Positions 22,655 through 31,317 of a DNA stretch of 49,052 bases are shown here, in pieces. The DNA comes from Desulfuromonadales bacterium (GTDB lineage Bacteria > Desulfobacterota > Desulfuromonadia > Geobacterales > Pseudopelobacteraceae): positions 1 to 49,052 of the forward strand of contig JACAAY010000030.1 in assembly GCA_013377095.1 (NCBI GenBank), written 5' to 3'. Each line of letters starts with the position of its first letter. Within the stretch, counting starts at the first letter, position 1. The notes below the pieces were generated by a model that ran no database searches, was not told where the DNA came from, and worked only from the letters and a program-made list of their open reading frames with translations. A program made the translations under genes and the position numbers.

Positions 22655-25600
22655 TTACGAAGTGGCGTCACCCGTGTGATGTCGCTCCTTCCAGTTCTGC
22701 ACCAGATAATACAGGATCGGTATGGTCACCCGAGACAGGGTGGTGGAGGCGATCTCGCCGAACATCATGGCAAGTGCCAGCCCCTGGAAGATCGGGTCGA
22801 AGACGATAACGAAACTCCCCACCACCACCGCCGCACCGGTCAGCAGCATGGGACGGAAGCGGACCGCGCCCGCCTCGATGATGGCCTCATCGAGCGCCAT
22901 CCCTTCCCTCCGCTTCATCTCGGCAAAATCGATCAGAATGATGGAGTTGCGCACGATGATCCCGGCCAGGGCAATGAAGCCGATCATGGAGGTGGCGGTG
23001 AAGAACGCGCCGAACAGGGCATGCCCCGGCAGGATGCCGATCAGGGTCAGGGGGATGGGCGCCATGATCACCAGCGGCGTGGTGAAATCCTTGAACCAGG
23101 CCACCACCAGCACGTAGATCAGCAGCATGACCACGCCGAAGGCCATTCCCAGGTCACGGAAGACCTCATAGGTGATGTGCCATTCACCATCCCACTTGAG
23201 ACCCATGTGCGCTTCGCTCCAAGGCTGGCGCGACGCCAGCACCTCCAGCTTGACGCCGTCCGGTGTTGGCAAAGAGGCGATCTCGTCCTTCATCTTCAGG
23301 ATGGCGTAGACGGGAGCCTCGATCTCTCCGGCCACATCAGCCACCACATAAACCACGTTCTTGAGATTCTTGCGGTAGAGGGTCTTGTCCCCCCTTCCCT
23401 CCGCCGTCCGGACCAACTGCGACAGCGGCACACTCCCGCCTGGTCCGGGAACATGGATGGCGGCGAGATCGGCCACGGAACTGCGCTGGGATGGGGGCAG
23501 GCGCAACTGAATTGCCACCGGTTCCTTCTCTTTTGGCAGGTGCAGCAGCCCCACGTCCTGACCGGAGAGGGCAATTTGCAGGGTGCGGGCCACATTCTCG
23601 ACGGCTATGCCGGACAGGGCCGCCTTTTCCTGATCCACCTCAAAGATCACCTTAGCCTGATCATCCTCGCGGTACCAGTCCACATCCACCACACCGGCGG
23701 TTTTTTTCATGATTTTCATGATCCCGGCAGCCACACCGGCGCGGGAAGTGTCATCCGGGCCATAGACCTCGGCCACCAGGGTGGAGAGCACCGGCGGGCC
23801 GGGCGGGATCTCGGCCACCTTGACCCGTGCGCCGTAGCGGTCGGCAATGGCCTTGACCAGCGGACGGATCCGTTTGGCGATCTCGTGGGACTGGCTTTTG
23901 CGCTGATCCTTTGGCAGCAGATTGACCTGAATGTCAGCCACGCTGGGGCCCTTGCGCAGGTAGTAGTGGCGCACCAGGCCGTTGAAATTGAAGGGCGCGC
24001 TGTTACCGATATACATCTGGAAATCGGTGACTTCGGGAACGGTGCGCAGGGCGTCACCCATGTCGCGGGTGATGCGGGCGGTCTGTTCCAGGGGGGCGCC
24101 GTCCGGCGTATCGATGATGATCTGCAGCTCGTTCTTATTGTCAAAGGGAAGCATTTTGACCGTGACGGCCTTGAACCAGATCAGCGAGCAGGACAACAGC
24201 AGCAGAACCACTACCGTGGTCAGAAAAGCGTAGCGCAGTTTCTTTTCGTGGATCAGCCTCCCCATCCAAGTGCGGTAGAAGGCGGTCAGTTTTGACTCCT
24301 GCCCTTCAGTACCGGAGGCATCATGCTCCTCGCCCTTCATGAAGCGGTAGGCGTAGTAGGGGGTGACAATCAGGGCGATCAGGAGCGAGAAGAGCATGGC
24401 CATGCTGGCGCCCACCGGTATCGGGCGCATGTAGGGTCCCATCAATCCCCCCACGAACCCCATGGGCAGGATCGAGGCGATCACCGCGAAGGTAGCCAGC
24501 ACCGTGGGGTTGCCTATCTCGTCCACGGCCTTGATGGCCGCCTCCATCTTATCCATGACCGCGGTGCTGAAGTAGCGGTGAATGTTTTCCACGACCACGA
24601 TGGCGTCATCCACCAGGATGCCTATGGAGAAGATCAGGGCAAACAGGGTGATGCGGTTGAGGGTGTAGCCGATCAGATAGAAGATCAGCATGGTCAGGGC
24701 CAGGGTAACCGGTATGGCAATGGCTGCCACGGCTCCGGCGCGCCACCCCATGAACAGGGCGATCAGGATGGTGACAGAGAGGGCTGCCAGGAACATGTGA
24801 AAGAGCAGTTCGTTGTTCTTTTCCCGGGCGGTTTCACCGTAGTTGCGGGTCACCGTAACCTGCACATCCGAGGGGATCACCCTTCCCTTGAGCGATTCGA
24901 CCTTTTTGACCAGGTCCTCTGCCACCCAGGTGGCGTTGGCCCCGGTACGCTTGGCCACAGAGATGGTCACGGCGGCGTAATCCCGCTGGGGATTGCCGCT
25001 CAGCCCTCTGGTGCGGGCAGCCGGTCCCAGACCCATGAACAGATAATCGTCCGGCTCTTTGACCCCGTCGGAGATGCTGGCCACATCGGACAGGTAGACC
25101 GGCTTGGCGTTATGGATACCAACCACCAGCCGGTCGAGCGACTCCCGGCTTTCCAGGAAGGCACCGGTTTCCACCAGCACCTCACGGTTGGAACGGGAAT
25201 AGGAGCCTGAGGCCAGGCTGCTGTTGCCCCGCTGCAGCGACGCCGCAATCTGCAGGGGAGAGAGACCGTAATCTGACAGGCGTGCCGCATCCAGGGTTAC
25301 CCGCACCTGCCGCCCCAGGCCGCCGATAATGGTGGTCTCGGCCGTGTTGACGCTCTTGCGCAACTCATCGTTGATCTCAAGCGCCACCCTGCGCAGGGTG
25401 GCGTGATCGTAGCGTTCGGACCAGAGCGTAAGACTGAGAATCGGCACGTCATCGATGGACTTGGGCGCCACCAGCGGCTCGCCCGCGCCGGGCGGCAGCA
25501 GGGGGCGATTGCTCATGACCTTGTTGTAGAGCTTGACCAGCGATTCTTCCATGGGCTGGCCCACCAGGAAGCGCACCGTGATGATGCCCAGGCCAGGACG

Positions 25601-25870
25601 GCTCATGGAGTAAAGGTATTCGACCCCCTTCAGTTCCCACAGTTTGGCCTCGAAGGGTTTGACCACCCGTTCCTGCACCTCGGCAGGCGATGCGCCCGGC
25701 AGGGGCAGGTAGATATCCACCATGGGCACGACGATCTGCGGTTCCTCCTCGCGCGGGGTGATGATGACCGCCATCAGCCCCAGCAGAAGCCCGGCTACCA
25801 CGATCAGCGGGGTCAACTTGGAGTTTATGAAGGCTCGGGCTATGTGTCCGGCAAAACCGTACTGTTGCAT
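22655..25870 (-). CDS. RND-family efflux permease
   Basis: 1071 residues, the usual size of AcrB/CzcA-type proton-driven inner-membrane pumps. The first helix is near residues 20-40; the large periplasmic loops follow in two halves. The TM4 motif GILVDDAIVVVENIHRYF has the Asp pair needed for proton transfer. Close to the C-terminus FAEMKRREGMALDEAIIEAG is the typical cytoplasmic loop after TM11. The sequence resembles the AcrB-like multidrug type more than CzcA (no clear metal signature), so the substrate is open. The adaptor gene ends one base before its start codon. Confidence 0.93.
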   Translation of the reverse strand: MQQYGFAGHIARAFINSKLTPLIVVAGLLLGLMAVIITPREEEPQIVVPMVDIYLPLPGASPAEVQERVVKPFEAKLWELKGVEYLYSMSRPGLGIITVRFLVGQPMEESLVKLYNKVMSNRPLLPPGAGEPLVAPKSIDDVPILSLTLWSERYDHATLRRVALEINDELRKSVNTAETTIIGGLGRQVRVTLDAARLSDYGLSPLQIAASLQRGNSSLASGSYSRSNREVLVETGAFLESRESLDRLVVGIHNAKPVYLSDVASISDGVKEPDDYLFMGLGPAARTRGLSGNPQRDYAAVTISVAKRTGANATWVAEDLVKKVESLKGRVIPSDVQVTVTRNYGETAREKNNELLFHMFLAALSVTILIALFMGWRAGAVAAIAIPVTLALTMLIFYLIGYTLNRITLFALIFSIGILVDDAIVVVENIHRYFSTAVMDKMEAAIKAVDEIGNPTVLATFAVIASILPMGFVGGLMGPYMRPIPVGASMAMLFSLLIALIVTPYYAYRFMKGEEHDASGTEGQESKLTAFYRTWMGRLIHEKKLRYAFLTTVVVLLLLSCSLIWFKAVTVKMLPFDNKNELQIIIDTPDGAPLEQTARITRDMGDALRTVPEVTDFQMYIGNSAPFNFNGLVRHYYLRKGPSVADIQVNLLPKDQRKSQSHEIAKRIRPLVKAIADRYGARVKVAEIPPGPPVLSTLVAEVYGPDDTSRAGVAAGIMKIMKKTAGVVDVDWYREDDQAKVIFEVDQEKAALSGIAVENVARTLQIALSGQDVGLLHLPKEKEPVAIQLRLPPSQRSSVADLAAIHVPGPGGSVPLSQLVRTAEGRGDKTLYRKNLKNVVYVVADVAGEIEAPVYAILKMKDEIASLPTPDGVKLEVLASRQPWSEAHMGLKWDGEWHITYEVFRDLGMAFGVVMLLIYVLVVAWFKDFTTPLVIMAPIPLTLIGILPGHALFGAFFTATSMIGFIALAGIIVRNSIILIDFAEMKRREGMALDEAIIEAGAVRFRPMLLTGAAVVVGSFVIVFDPIFQGLALAMMFGEIASTTLSRVTIPILYYLVQNWKERHHTGDATS

Positions 25871-25871
25871 C

Positions 25872-26987
25872 CTACTTCACCATGACCCCTTCGCTGACCC
25901 TGTTCATGCCACCCACAACCACCCGCTCCCCATCCTGCAGACCGGAAAGGATCTCGGCACGGTCATTCTTAATCCTGCCGATCTTTACCAGGCGCATGCG
26001 CACCCGATTATCCTGGGGAACCACCCAGACGGACGTCAGCCCGCCCTGCTCCACGATTGCCGTGCGCGGCAGCAGCATGCTTGTGGTGCGTGTGTCGAGG
26101 CTGATGATCCCCCTGCCAAACAGCCCCGACCTGATGCCTGTGCGGTTGAGCGGTATTTTGGCGATAAAGGTTCTGCTGGCCGGATCGGAGGCCGGCACGA
26201 CCTCGGCAATTCTGGTATTCCAGGGGCTGTCCAGCGCATCCAGGGAGACCTGTACCCCCAGACCCGGTTTGACCTTGAGTGACAGGGATTCGGGAACCGT
26301 CAGCTCCAGCTGGTAGCTTGCCTCATTTTCAATGGTCAGCAGCGGCTGTCCCGGAAAGACACTGCTGCCCAGATCCACCTTCCTGCTGGTCACGATCCCC
26401 GCAACGGGAGCCGTAACCCTGGTGTATCCGGCCATACTGGCGGCGGCCCGGGATGATTCTCTGGCCTGGTTCAGACGCGCCTCGGCCCGGGCTACCCCCT
26501 GGTTGGCCAGTTCCTTTTCGTTCTGCCTGATTTCAAACTCCTGGCGGGTGACGGCCTGTTCGTTAAAGAGTCTTTCATAGCGGCCAAAGGTGCTGACGGC
26601 CAGCTGTCTGCGGGAGCGGGCCTCGTTCAGGGCGCGTCGGGCCTCCTCGATACCGGCCGTTGCCACAGCTGCATGTGCCATGGTTTCCTGGGCATCCAGC
26701 AGGGCCACCACCTGCCCTCTTGCTACCCGGTCTCCCTCCTGAACCCTCAGTTCCGCTACCGTCCCCGGTATGCGCGCCGCCACATTGGCGCTGGTGCCGG
26801 CCCTGACCGTTCCGACCAGCTCGGCCGTTTCCGCCACGGATGCCGACGTGACCGTCAGCATGGTTATGTCTTTGGCGGACACAATAACCTGTTTATCACC
26901 GGTTCCCGCTCCATGGTCCTTTCCACCGCACCCCCCAAGGGATGACAGCAAAAACAGACAGAGTATCAAACAGATCGAGCGTATCAT
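25872..26987 (-). CDS. RND efflux periplasmic adaptor lipoprotein
   Basis: 371 residues. The lipobox LLSSLGGC places the lipidated Cys near residue 20, so it is anchored to the inner membrane facing the periplasm. The biotinyl-lipoyl-like hairpin (about 65-100; AARIPGTVAELRVQEGDRV) and the central coiled coil (about 100-170) are followed by beta-barrel and membrane-proximal domains ending at LQDGERVVVGGMNRV. It links the RND pump to the TolC-type channel. Its start overlaps the stop of the outer-membrane gene (ATGA), and the pump starts one base after its stop. Confidence 0.92.
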   Translation of the reverse strand: MIRSICLILCLFLLSSLGGCGGKDHGAGTGDKQVIVSAKDITMLTVTSASVAETAELVGTVRAGTSANVAARIPGTVAELRVQEGDRVARGQVVALLDAQETMAHAAVATAGIEEARRALNEARSRRQLAVSTFGRYERLFNEQAVTRQEFEIRQNEKELANQGVARAEARLNQARESSRAAASMAGYTRVTAPVAGIVTSRKVDLGSSVFPGQPLLTIENEASYQLELTVPESLSLKVKPGLGVQVSLDALDSPWNTRIAEVVPASDPASRTFIAKIPLNRTGIRSGLFGRGIISLDTRTTSMLLPRTAIVEQGGLTSVWVVPQDNRVRMRLVKIGRIKNDRAEILSGLQDGERVVVGGMNRVSEGVMVK

Positions 26988-28342
26988 TTCATGATCTCCT
27001 TCAGGAACATACCGGACGCATGAAAGACACGTCCCCCTGAGAATGCATAATCAGCCTCAGCGTCGACCAGTTTTGAGCGGGACTGGTTCAGGGCGGTCTG
27101 GGCATCCAGCAGATCCAGCATGGTGGCCAGAGAGTTCTCGTAGCGCTTGCCAAGCAGCCTGACAGTTTCCTCGGCGGATGCCAGCGCCTGCCGGGCAACG
27201 TCACGCTGTTTGGCAGCCTCGTCGCGCCGCAGACAGCTCTCCCGGATCTGGAGCTTGATTTCGTCGGTTTTGGCTATCAGCTCTTCTTCAGCTGCCGAGC
27301 GACCGGCCAGGACGCGTTTGCGCTCACTGCAACGGCGGAAGCCGTCGAAGATCTGCCACTTTAGACTGACACCGGTCATCCAGGCGTCGTTGTCCGAACC
27401 AAAGGGGTACTCGCGGGAATTGAACTGATAGGAGCCAAAGGCATCCAGGGTGGGCAGATAGGCGTTGCGGGCCAGCCGGAGTGCGGCGTCCCCCCTGTCT
27501 TTGTCCGCCTGGCTCTGGCGCAGGTCCCGACGTTCCTGCAACGCCACCCGGAACAATTCCTCAATCGCGCAGGTAGGGGTCATTGACCTGCCCGGTTCCG
27601 CCACCTCAACCAGGCTGCCCTCCCCCGCTCCCACGGCCAGCGCCATGCGCAGCCTGATCAGGGTAATACTGTTGCGAGCCGTGATCAGATGCTGCTCCAC
27701 CATTGCCCTGTGGGTTTCCGCCCGCAGCAGATCAGACTTGAGGCCCACCCCCTCCCGTTCACGCACCCTGGCCAGGCGCACATTTTCCGTGGCATCGGCC
27801 AGAGCCTGTTCAATGGCCTTCAGCTGCGCCGCTGCCCTCACGCTGTCCAGATAGAGGACAAAGACCTGAAAGGCCAGATCCTGCTGGGCCCCCTCGTACC
27901 CGGCTTCAGCCTTGAGGGCCTCCTGCCTGGCCATGGCCCTGGAGGGAGAGATGGAGGGATCATAGAGTGACTGCGTCAGGGTCAGAGCGGTTTTGAAGTT
28001 GCGCCAGGATCCGGGGTGGTTGAGGTTATGGATCTGAAAATCGTTCTGAGAGAAACGACCCTGATCCAGTTTCATCATGAAGGTCTGGGTGGGGGAGTTG
28101 GAGATGCCGAAGCTCTCCTCAAAAAACAGATTGGGATAGTAACGGGAGGTGGCTATGTCGGTTGAATAGGATGACGAGCGCGCATTATGGGAGGATGCCT
28201 TGAGATGGTGGTTGTTTTCCAGAGCCATGGAGATGGCCTCTTTCATGGTCAGGGTCCGCAGACTGTCCGAGTCCGCCATGGAAACAAGCGGACGGGCAAG
28301 CGCCATGACAAGTATGCTGAGCAGTATCGTAACGAGTTTCAC
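26984..28342 (-). CDS. TolC-family outer-membrane efflux channel
   Basis: 452 residues from a GTG start at 28342 with AGAGG 6 bases upstream. Signal peptide 1-22 (LLSILVMALARPLVSMA). Two homologous halves of long helices, each opening with the family-typical segments (TMKEAISMALENNHHLKAS; ELFRVALQERRDLRQSQADK), and the QTALNQSRSKLVDAEADYAF end identify a TolC-like trimeric channel. It is the first structural gene of the efflux operon; a palindrome at 28402-28417 lies about 60 bases upstream and an ArsR-type regulator gene just before. Confidence 0.92.
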   Translation of the reverse strand: MKLVTILLSILVMALARPLVSMADSDSLRTLTMKEAISMALENNHHLKASSHNARSSSYSTDIATSRYYPNLFFEESFGISNSPTQTFMMKLDQGRFSQNDFQIHNLNHPGSWRNFKTALTLTQSLYDPSISPSRAMARQEALKAEAGYEGAQQDLAFQVFVLYLDSVRAAAQLKAIEQALADATENVRLARVREREGVGLKSDLLRAETHRAMVEQHLITARNSITLIRLRMALAVGAGEGSLVEVAEPGRSMTPTCAIEELFRVALQERRDLRQSQADKDRGDAALRLARNAYLPTLDAFGSYQFNSREYPFGSDNDAWMTGVSLKWQIFDGFRRCSERKRVLAGRSAAEEELIAKTDEIKLQIRESCLRRDEAAKQRDVARQALASAEETVRLLGKRYENSLATMLDLLDAQTALNQSRSKLVDAEADYAFSGGRVFHASGMFLKEIMK

Positions 28343-28401
28343 GTTGCACCTCTCGCGGTCCCGCCTTCATACAGAGAGAACCCCATATCCATATACCACA
28401 C

Positions 28402-28417
28402 AAATTACCGGTAAATT
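28402..28417. promoter_or_regulatory. Palindrome upstream of the efflux operon
   Basis: The 16-base stretch AAATTACCGGTAAATT is symmetric around CCGG with a perfect 10-bp core (TTACCGGTAA). It lies in the 105-base AT-rich gap between the ArsR-type gene and the tolC-type gene, close to where the operon promoter should be. It is a candidate operator for the ArsR-family repressor. No binding data; inferred from position and symmetry. Confidence 0.45.
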
Positions 28418-28447
28418 AATAATACTACCAATTCTTACGCATCATCC

Positions 28448-28723
28448 TCACCCCAATGCCTTGATAATCTTTTGAACCGATGCATTGGTCACGCTGTAGT
28501 GCACTTCAGTGCCTTCACGCTTGCCGGTGATGACCCCCTTATTCTTGAGGAGCGCCAGGTGCTGGGAGACCGTGGCCTGGGGAAGGCCGAGACACTCCCA
28601 GATATTCTTGACGTTGCACTCTCTGGCGCATAATCCGGCCGCTATCTTGAGCCGGACCGGATGACCGAGCACCTTTAAAATTTCAGCTTCTTCGTCGTAC
28701 TCTCTCGATTTTGAAAATTCCAT
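28448..28723 (-). CDS. ArsR-family transcriptional regulator
   Basis: 91 residues, typical size. A winged helix-turn-helix spans about 15-85, with LKVLGHPVRLKIAAGL opening and LPQATVSQHLALLKNKGVI as recognition helix, then the wing GKREGTEVHYSV. Cysteines C32, C36 and C44 in LCARECNVKNIWECLGL occupy the place of the alpha3 metal site of ArsR/SmtB proteins; a thiol- or persulfide-sensing role is also possible. It directly precedes the RND efflux operon and probably controls it. Confidence 0.88.
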   Translation of the reverse strand: MEFSKSREYDEEAEILKVLGHPVRLKIAAGLCARECNVKNIWECLGLPQATVSQHLALLKNKGVITGKREGTEVHYSVTNASVQKIIKALG

Positions 28724-28828
28724 TATCGTGCCTTTGATTCCTGTTGAAGAAGGTCAGTGAACATCTGGATCATCGTTTTTCTTTTGATTGTCTTTGCCCC
28801 GGTCCCCGAGGTCACATGAGTTGGACAT

Positions 28829-28918
28829 TCAGGTCGGTACCCCGAAACGCGGCAGAATATATTTCTGCAGCACGACCCAGACTGCAACGATTCCGATCAT
28901 TATCAGGACATCCTTCAT
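28829..28918 (-). CDS. 29-residue single-pass membrane protein
   Basis: The reading frame starts at ATG 28918 with GGGAGG 8 bases upstream and stops at TGA 28829. It encodes a Lys/Asp start, a hydrophobic helix (IMIGIVAVWVVLQ) and the end YILPRFGVPT. Small proteins with this layout (one helix, then LPRxGVPT) occur in Geobacter-type genomes, to my recollection next to redox or sulfur genes. It lies between the coiled-coil secreted protein and the ArsR gene in the same direction. Too short for default gene calling; function unknown. Confidence 0.6.
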   Translation of the reverse strand: MKDVLIMIGIVAVWVVLQKYILPRFGVPT

Positions 28919-28969
28919 ACGTTTTGCCTCCCTGTTGATGGTTATAAGAAATACAATGCCGTTCCGTTC

Positions 28970-29365
28970 CTACCAGAACAGCCCCTTTTGCACGCATTTG
29001 TTACGAGCAGCATGCACCGCATCCACATCCCCCTTAGCACCACCCTTCCGGGAATCGTCGCGCGACAGTTCCGCTAATGAAACCATATCATGGACATACT
29101 GCTCGAAACTAACGTCACCCGGCAGCGCCTCCGCAAGGCACGTGCAGAACTTCTCGGTTCCCACAGCCAGGATGCACTGCTGCTCTTTCTCCTGCGTCTT
29201 ATTCTGCTGTGCTTTCATCTCCTTCAATTGCTGAATCTGTATCTCCAGCAGATTGATTTTTTCAAGCAGTTCCTCCTGGGACGCTGCCCGACACACTGCC
29301 GGAAAAAGTGGCGACAGAGCCGCAGCCAGTATGATGCAGCACAGAATCAGTTTCAACGGTTTCAT
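28970..29365 (-). CDS. Secreted coiled-coil protein of unknown function
   Basis: 131 residues. Signal peptide 1-27 (LILCCIILAAALSPLFPAVC RA region), then a coiled coil (about 29-60; EELLEKINLLEIQIQQLKEM) and a Cys-containing second half (QQCILAVGTEKFCTCLAEAL, later NKCVQKG). The ATG at 29365 has GAGGGGG 4-5 bases upstream. It follows the cytochrome gene after a 17-bp inverted repeat. The sequence is not recognised; position suggests a periplasmic partner of the porin-cytochrome module. Confidence 0.65.
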   Translation of the reverse strand: MKPLKLILCCIILAAALSPLFPAVCRAASQEELLEKINLLEIQIQQLKEMKAQQNKTQEKEQQCILAVGTEKFCTCLAEALPGDVSFEQYVHDMVSLAELSRDDSRKGGAKGDVDAVHAARNKCVQKGLFW

Positions 29366-29407
29366 AAATCCCCCTCACGTTATGACATATTCCCTGTAGT
29401 GTTTGGA

Positions 29408-29462
29408 CCTGTCCTTGACCAAAGCTGTGCTCTGAACTCGCTCCCCTTTGGTCAAGGACAGG
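29408..29462 (-). terminator. 17-bp perfect inverted repeat after the cytochrome gene
   Basis: cctgtccttgaccaaag (29408-29424) and ctttggtcaaggacagg (29446-29462) are perfect complements with a 21-base loop. It begins three bases after the stop codon of the multiheme cytochrome gene on the minus strand. No U-run follows, so it may be a processing or stability hairpin, or a factor-assisted terminator. Confidence 0.5.
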
Positions 29463-29465
29463 CGG

Positions 29466-30836
29466 TCATTCATTTTCCTGCTGAAGCTTGAGCAGTTTAT
29501 CGAAATACACGTCAGGGTTGGTCAGTTTTTCGACCTCCTTGGCTGCATACCCCAACTCTTTGAAATTCAGCACGCCATTGATCGCGTGACAGTTGGCGCA
29601 GGTCAGGGCCTTGTTTTTGGGGGCAACCTGATGGTTACTCCCAAAATAGATGGTTTGCCAGCCCGAAACCGGTTCATACTTTCGTATACCGAGTGTTTTG
29701 GCGGCTGATGCCACACCGGCCAGGGTATCACCGTTGGCCATGGGTGGCGCAAAGTCCATGGAGAGCAGCTGGCCATCCAGCTTGTTGAAATACGCCTTTC
29801 CCTGGAAAACCTTGAAGGGATAGATTTTACTTTTTCCATCGCTTCTGCTCCCCTTTGGTCCGATGAAATGGGGAGTATTGCTGACCGTCAGGTTATACCA
29901 GGTATAGACCGGAGCGGTTTCATTGACTTCCCGTTTCAACGTCGAAGGCTCATAAAAACCGTTGGACAGCTTTTCCCATTTTGTGAAATCCTTGGCAAAT
30001 GCGCCGCCCGTCCTGGGAATGTGGCAGGTCTGACAGGCAATTTTCGCAGTGTGCCGGTTATAATCCGCATCCTTGTGTGGAGTACTGGTGTGACATTCAC
30101 CGGTACAGGTTATGTATATGCCATCGTGGGCCCAGTTGTTGGGATCGCGGCCCGTGGGGAAACGGTGATTTTTGACGGCATGGCAGTCAACACAGACCAT
30201 CCCCTTGGCGGCATGCACATCCGCATCCTTGGTCATGGAAAATCCGCGCTTGATCAGCGCGCCACCGCCCGCCGACTCATGGCAGACCATGCAGTTCTTG
30301 ATATTCGGGCGGCCGATATTCAGCGCCGCCGTGGTACTGCGGTCCTGGGTCATGACAACCTTGCCGTCCTTACCCTTGACCGCCTTGCGCTTGCTGAAAT
30401 CATATTTACTTGAATGACAGATCAGGCAGTCAATGGCCTGTTCCGCCTGGGGACCGGTACTGCCGACATCACTGGCATGATCACCGGGGTGGCAGGTGTT
30501 ACATCCGGTGAATTTCGTCTTGCCGGCCGCATTGGGCGGCACTTCCTTCAGGTTGTTGACGATGTCATTGCCGTTGCACATGGTATAGATGCGGTTCTTC
30601 ATGCCGTACTCCCGGTCAGGGGCCAGGTTGTCAACATGATCAACCTTTGAAGCGTGTTTCCAGTGCACCGTTTCAAGAAAAACCTTGGCCGTTCCGGGGT
30701 GACAGACTTCACAGGTCTGCGGCCCCTGATACCCGTTCTTCTGAATGTATTCCTTGCAGGTCTGTTCCTTGGCTTGGGAGCTGGCCGCCATCAGCACGAC
30801 TCCAAGAAAAACACCCGCACATCTGATAACAAGCAT
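29466..30836 (-). CDS. Secreted octaheme-type cytochrome c (seven CXXCH plus one CX3CH)
   Basis: 456 residues with signal peptide 1-22 (VFLGVVLMAASSQA). Heme c motifs in order: CEVCH, CNTCH, CLICH, CMVCH, CVDCH, then CTGECH (three residues between the cysteines), CQTCH and CANCH, giving up to eight hemes. Size and spacing suggest the octaheme tetrathionate-reductase-like family, known for broad reduction of N and S oxyanions, but extracellular electron-transfer cytochromes of Geobacter are an alternative. AAAGGAG lies 9 bases before the ATG. Neighbours are a small secreted protein and a DUF3373 porin, so it is probably periplasmic or outer-membrane associated. Confidence 0.88.
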   Translation of the reverse strand: MLVIRCAGVFLGVVLMAASSQAKEQTCKEYIQKNGYQGPQTCEVCHPGTAKVFLETVHWKHASKVDHVDNLAPDREYGMKNRIYTMCNGNDIVNNLKEVPPNAAGKTKFTGCNTCHPGDHASDVGSTGPQAEQAIDCLICHSSKYDFSKRKAVKGKDGKVVMTQDRSTTAALNIGRPNIKNCMVCHESAGGGALIKRGFSMTKDADVHAAKGMVCVDCHAVKNHRFPTGRDPNNWAHDGIYITCTGECHTSTPHKDADYNRHTAKIACQTCHIPRTGGAFAKDFTKWEKLSNGFYEPSTLKREVNETAPVYTWYNLTVSNTPHFIGPKGSRSDGKSKIYPFKVFQGKAYFNKLDGQLLSMDFAPPMANGDTLAGVASAAKTLGIRKYEPVSGWQTIYFGSNHQVAPKNKALTCANCHAINGVLNFKELGYAAKEVEKLTNPDVYFDKLLKLQQENE

Positions 30837-30907
30837 GGATTGATTCTCCTTTACGCGTTTTCAGGGTTTCCTGTCTTCTTCCTCGTTGGACACACATTGC
30901 AGCGAGA

Positions 30908-31231
30908 TCAACAGCCGGCGGTTTTCTTGAAGATCTTGCTTTTGTTCTTTCCATCCTCTTTTTCAAACCTGCAGCGTATCTCATCACCTTCCACAATCCG
31001 TTTGTCCTTGAACTTGTCCAGTGTCAGATCATCCGTCACCTCGATGGTCACGGACTCTCCACTCTTTGTATCCTTGAGAATCGCGGTGGCGGATTTGCCA
31101 TCGCCAGCCAGTTTGATGTTTGAAATCTCGCCAACCATTTTCACTTCCTCCGCACTGGCGGAGGCTACCAGCCCCAGAGTGGAAACAATCACTACTGCCA
31201 ACAGGATGACGACTGAGATTAGTTTCTTCAC
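30908..31231 (-). CDS. Small secreted protein of unknown function
   Basis: 107 residues from a GTG start at 31231 (AAAGGAG 6 bases upstream). Signal peptide 1-27 (VVILLAVVIVSTLGLVASAS). The mature part EEVKMVGEISNIKLAGDGKS...IEVTDDLTLDKFKDKRIVEG looks like a small beta-barrel (OB-like) domain, similar in style to the protein at 14419. A single Cys is the last residue. It lies between the porin and the cytochrome in the same direction and probably belongs to that module. Confidence 0.65.
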   Translation of the reverse strand: MKKLISVVILLAVVIVSTLGLVASASAEEVKMVGEISNIKLAGDGKSATAILKDTKSGESVTIEVTDDLTLDKFKDKRIVEGDEIRCRFEKEDGKNKSKIFKKTAGC

Positions 31232-31317
31232 GAAATACTCCTTTCTTGACGATTGTGATCATATTGTGTTGCCGAGGCACCTCTTTATCAGGGTGTCCCG
31301 GCATATCGCGGGTTTTG

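Noticed and set aside
22640..24295. Long plus-strand open frame (551 codons) opposite the RND pump gene
   Set aside because: Antisense shadow of a GC-rich gene with clear RND motifs; the translation is low-complexity His/Gln/Asp and lacks similarity.
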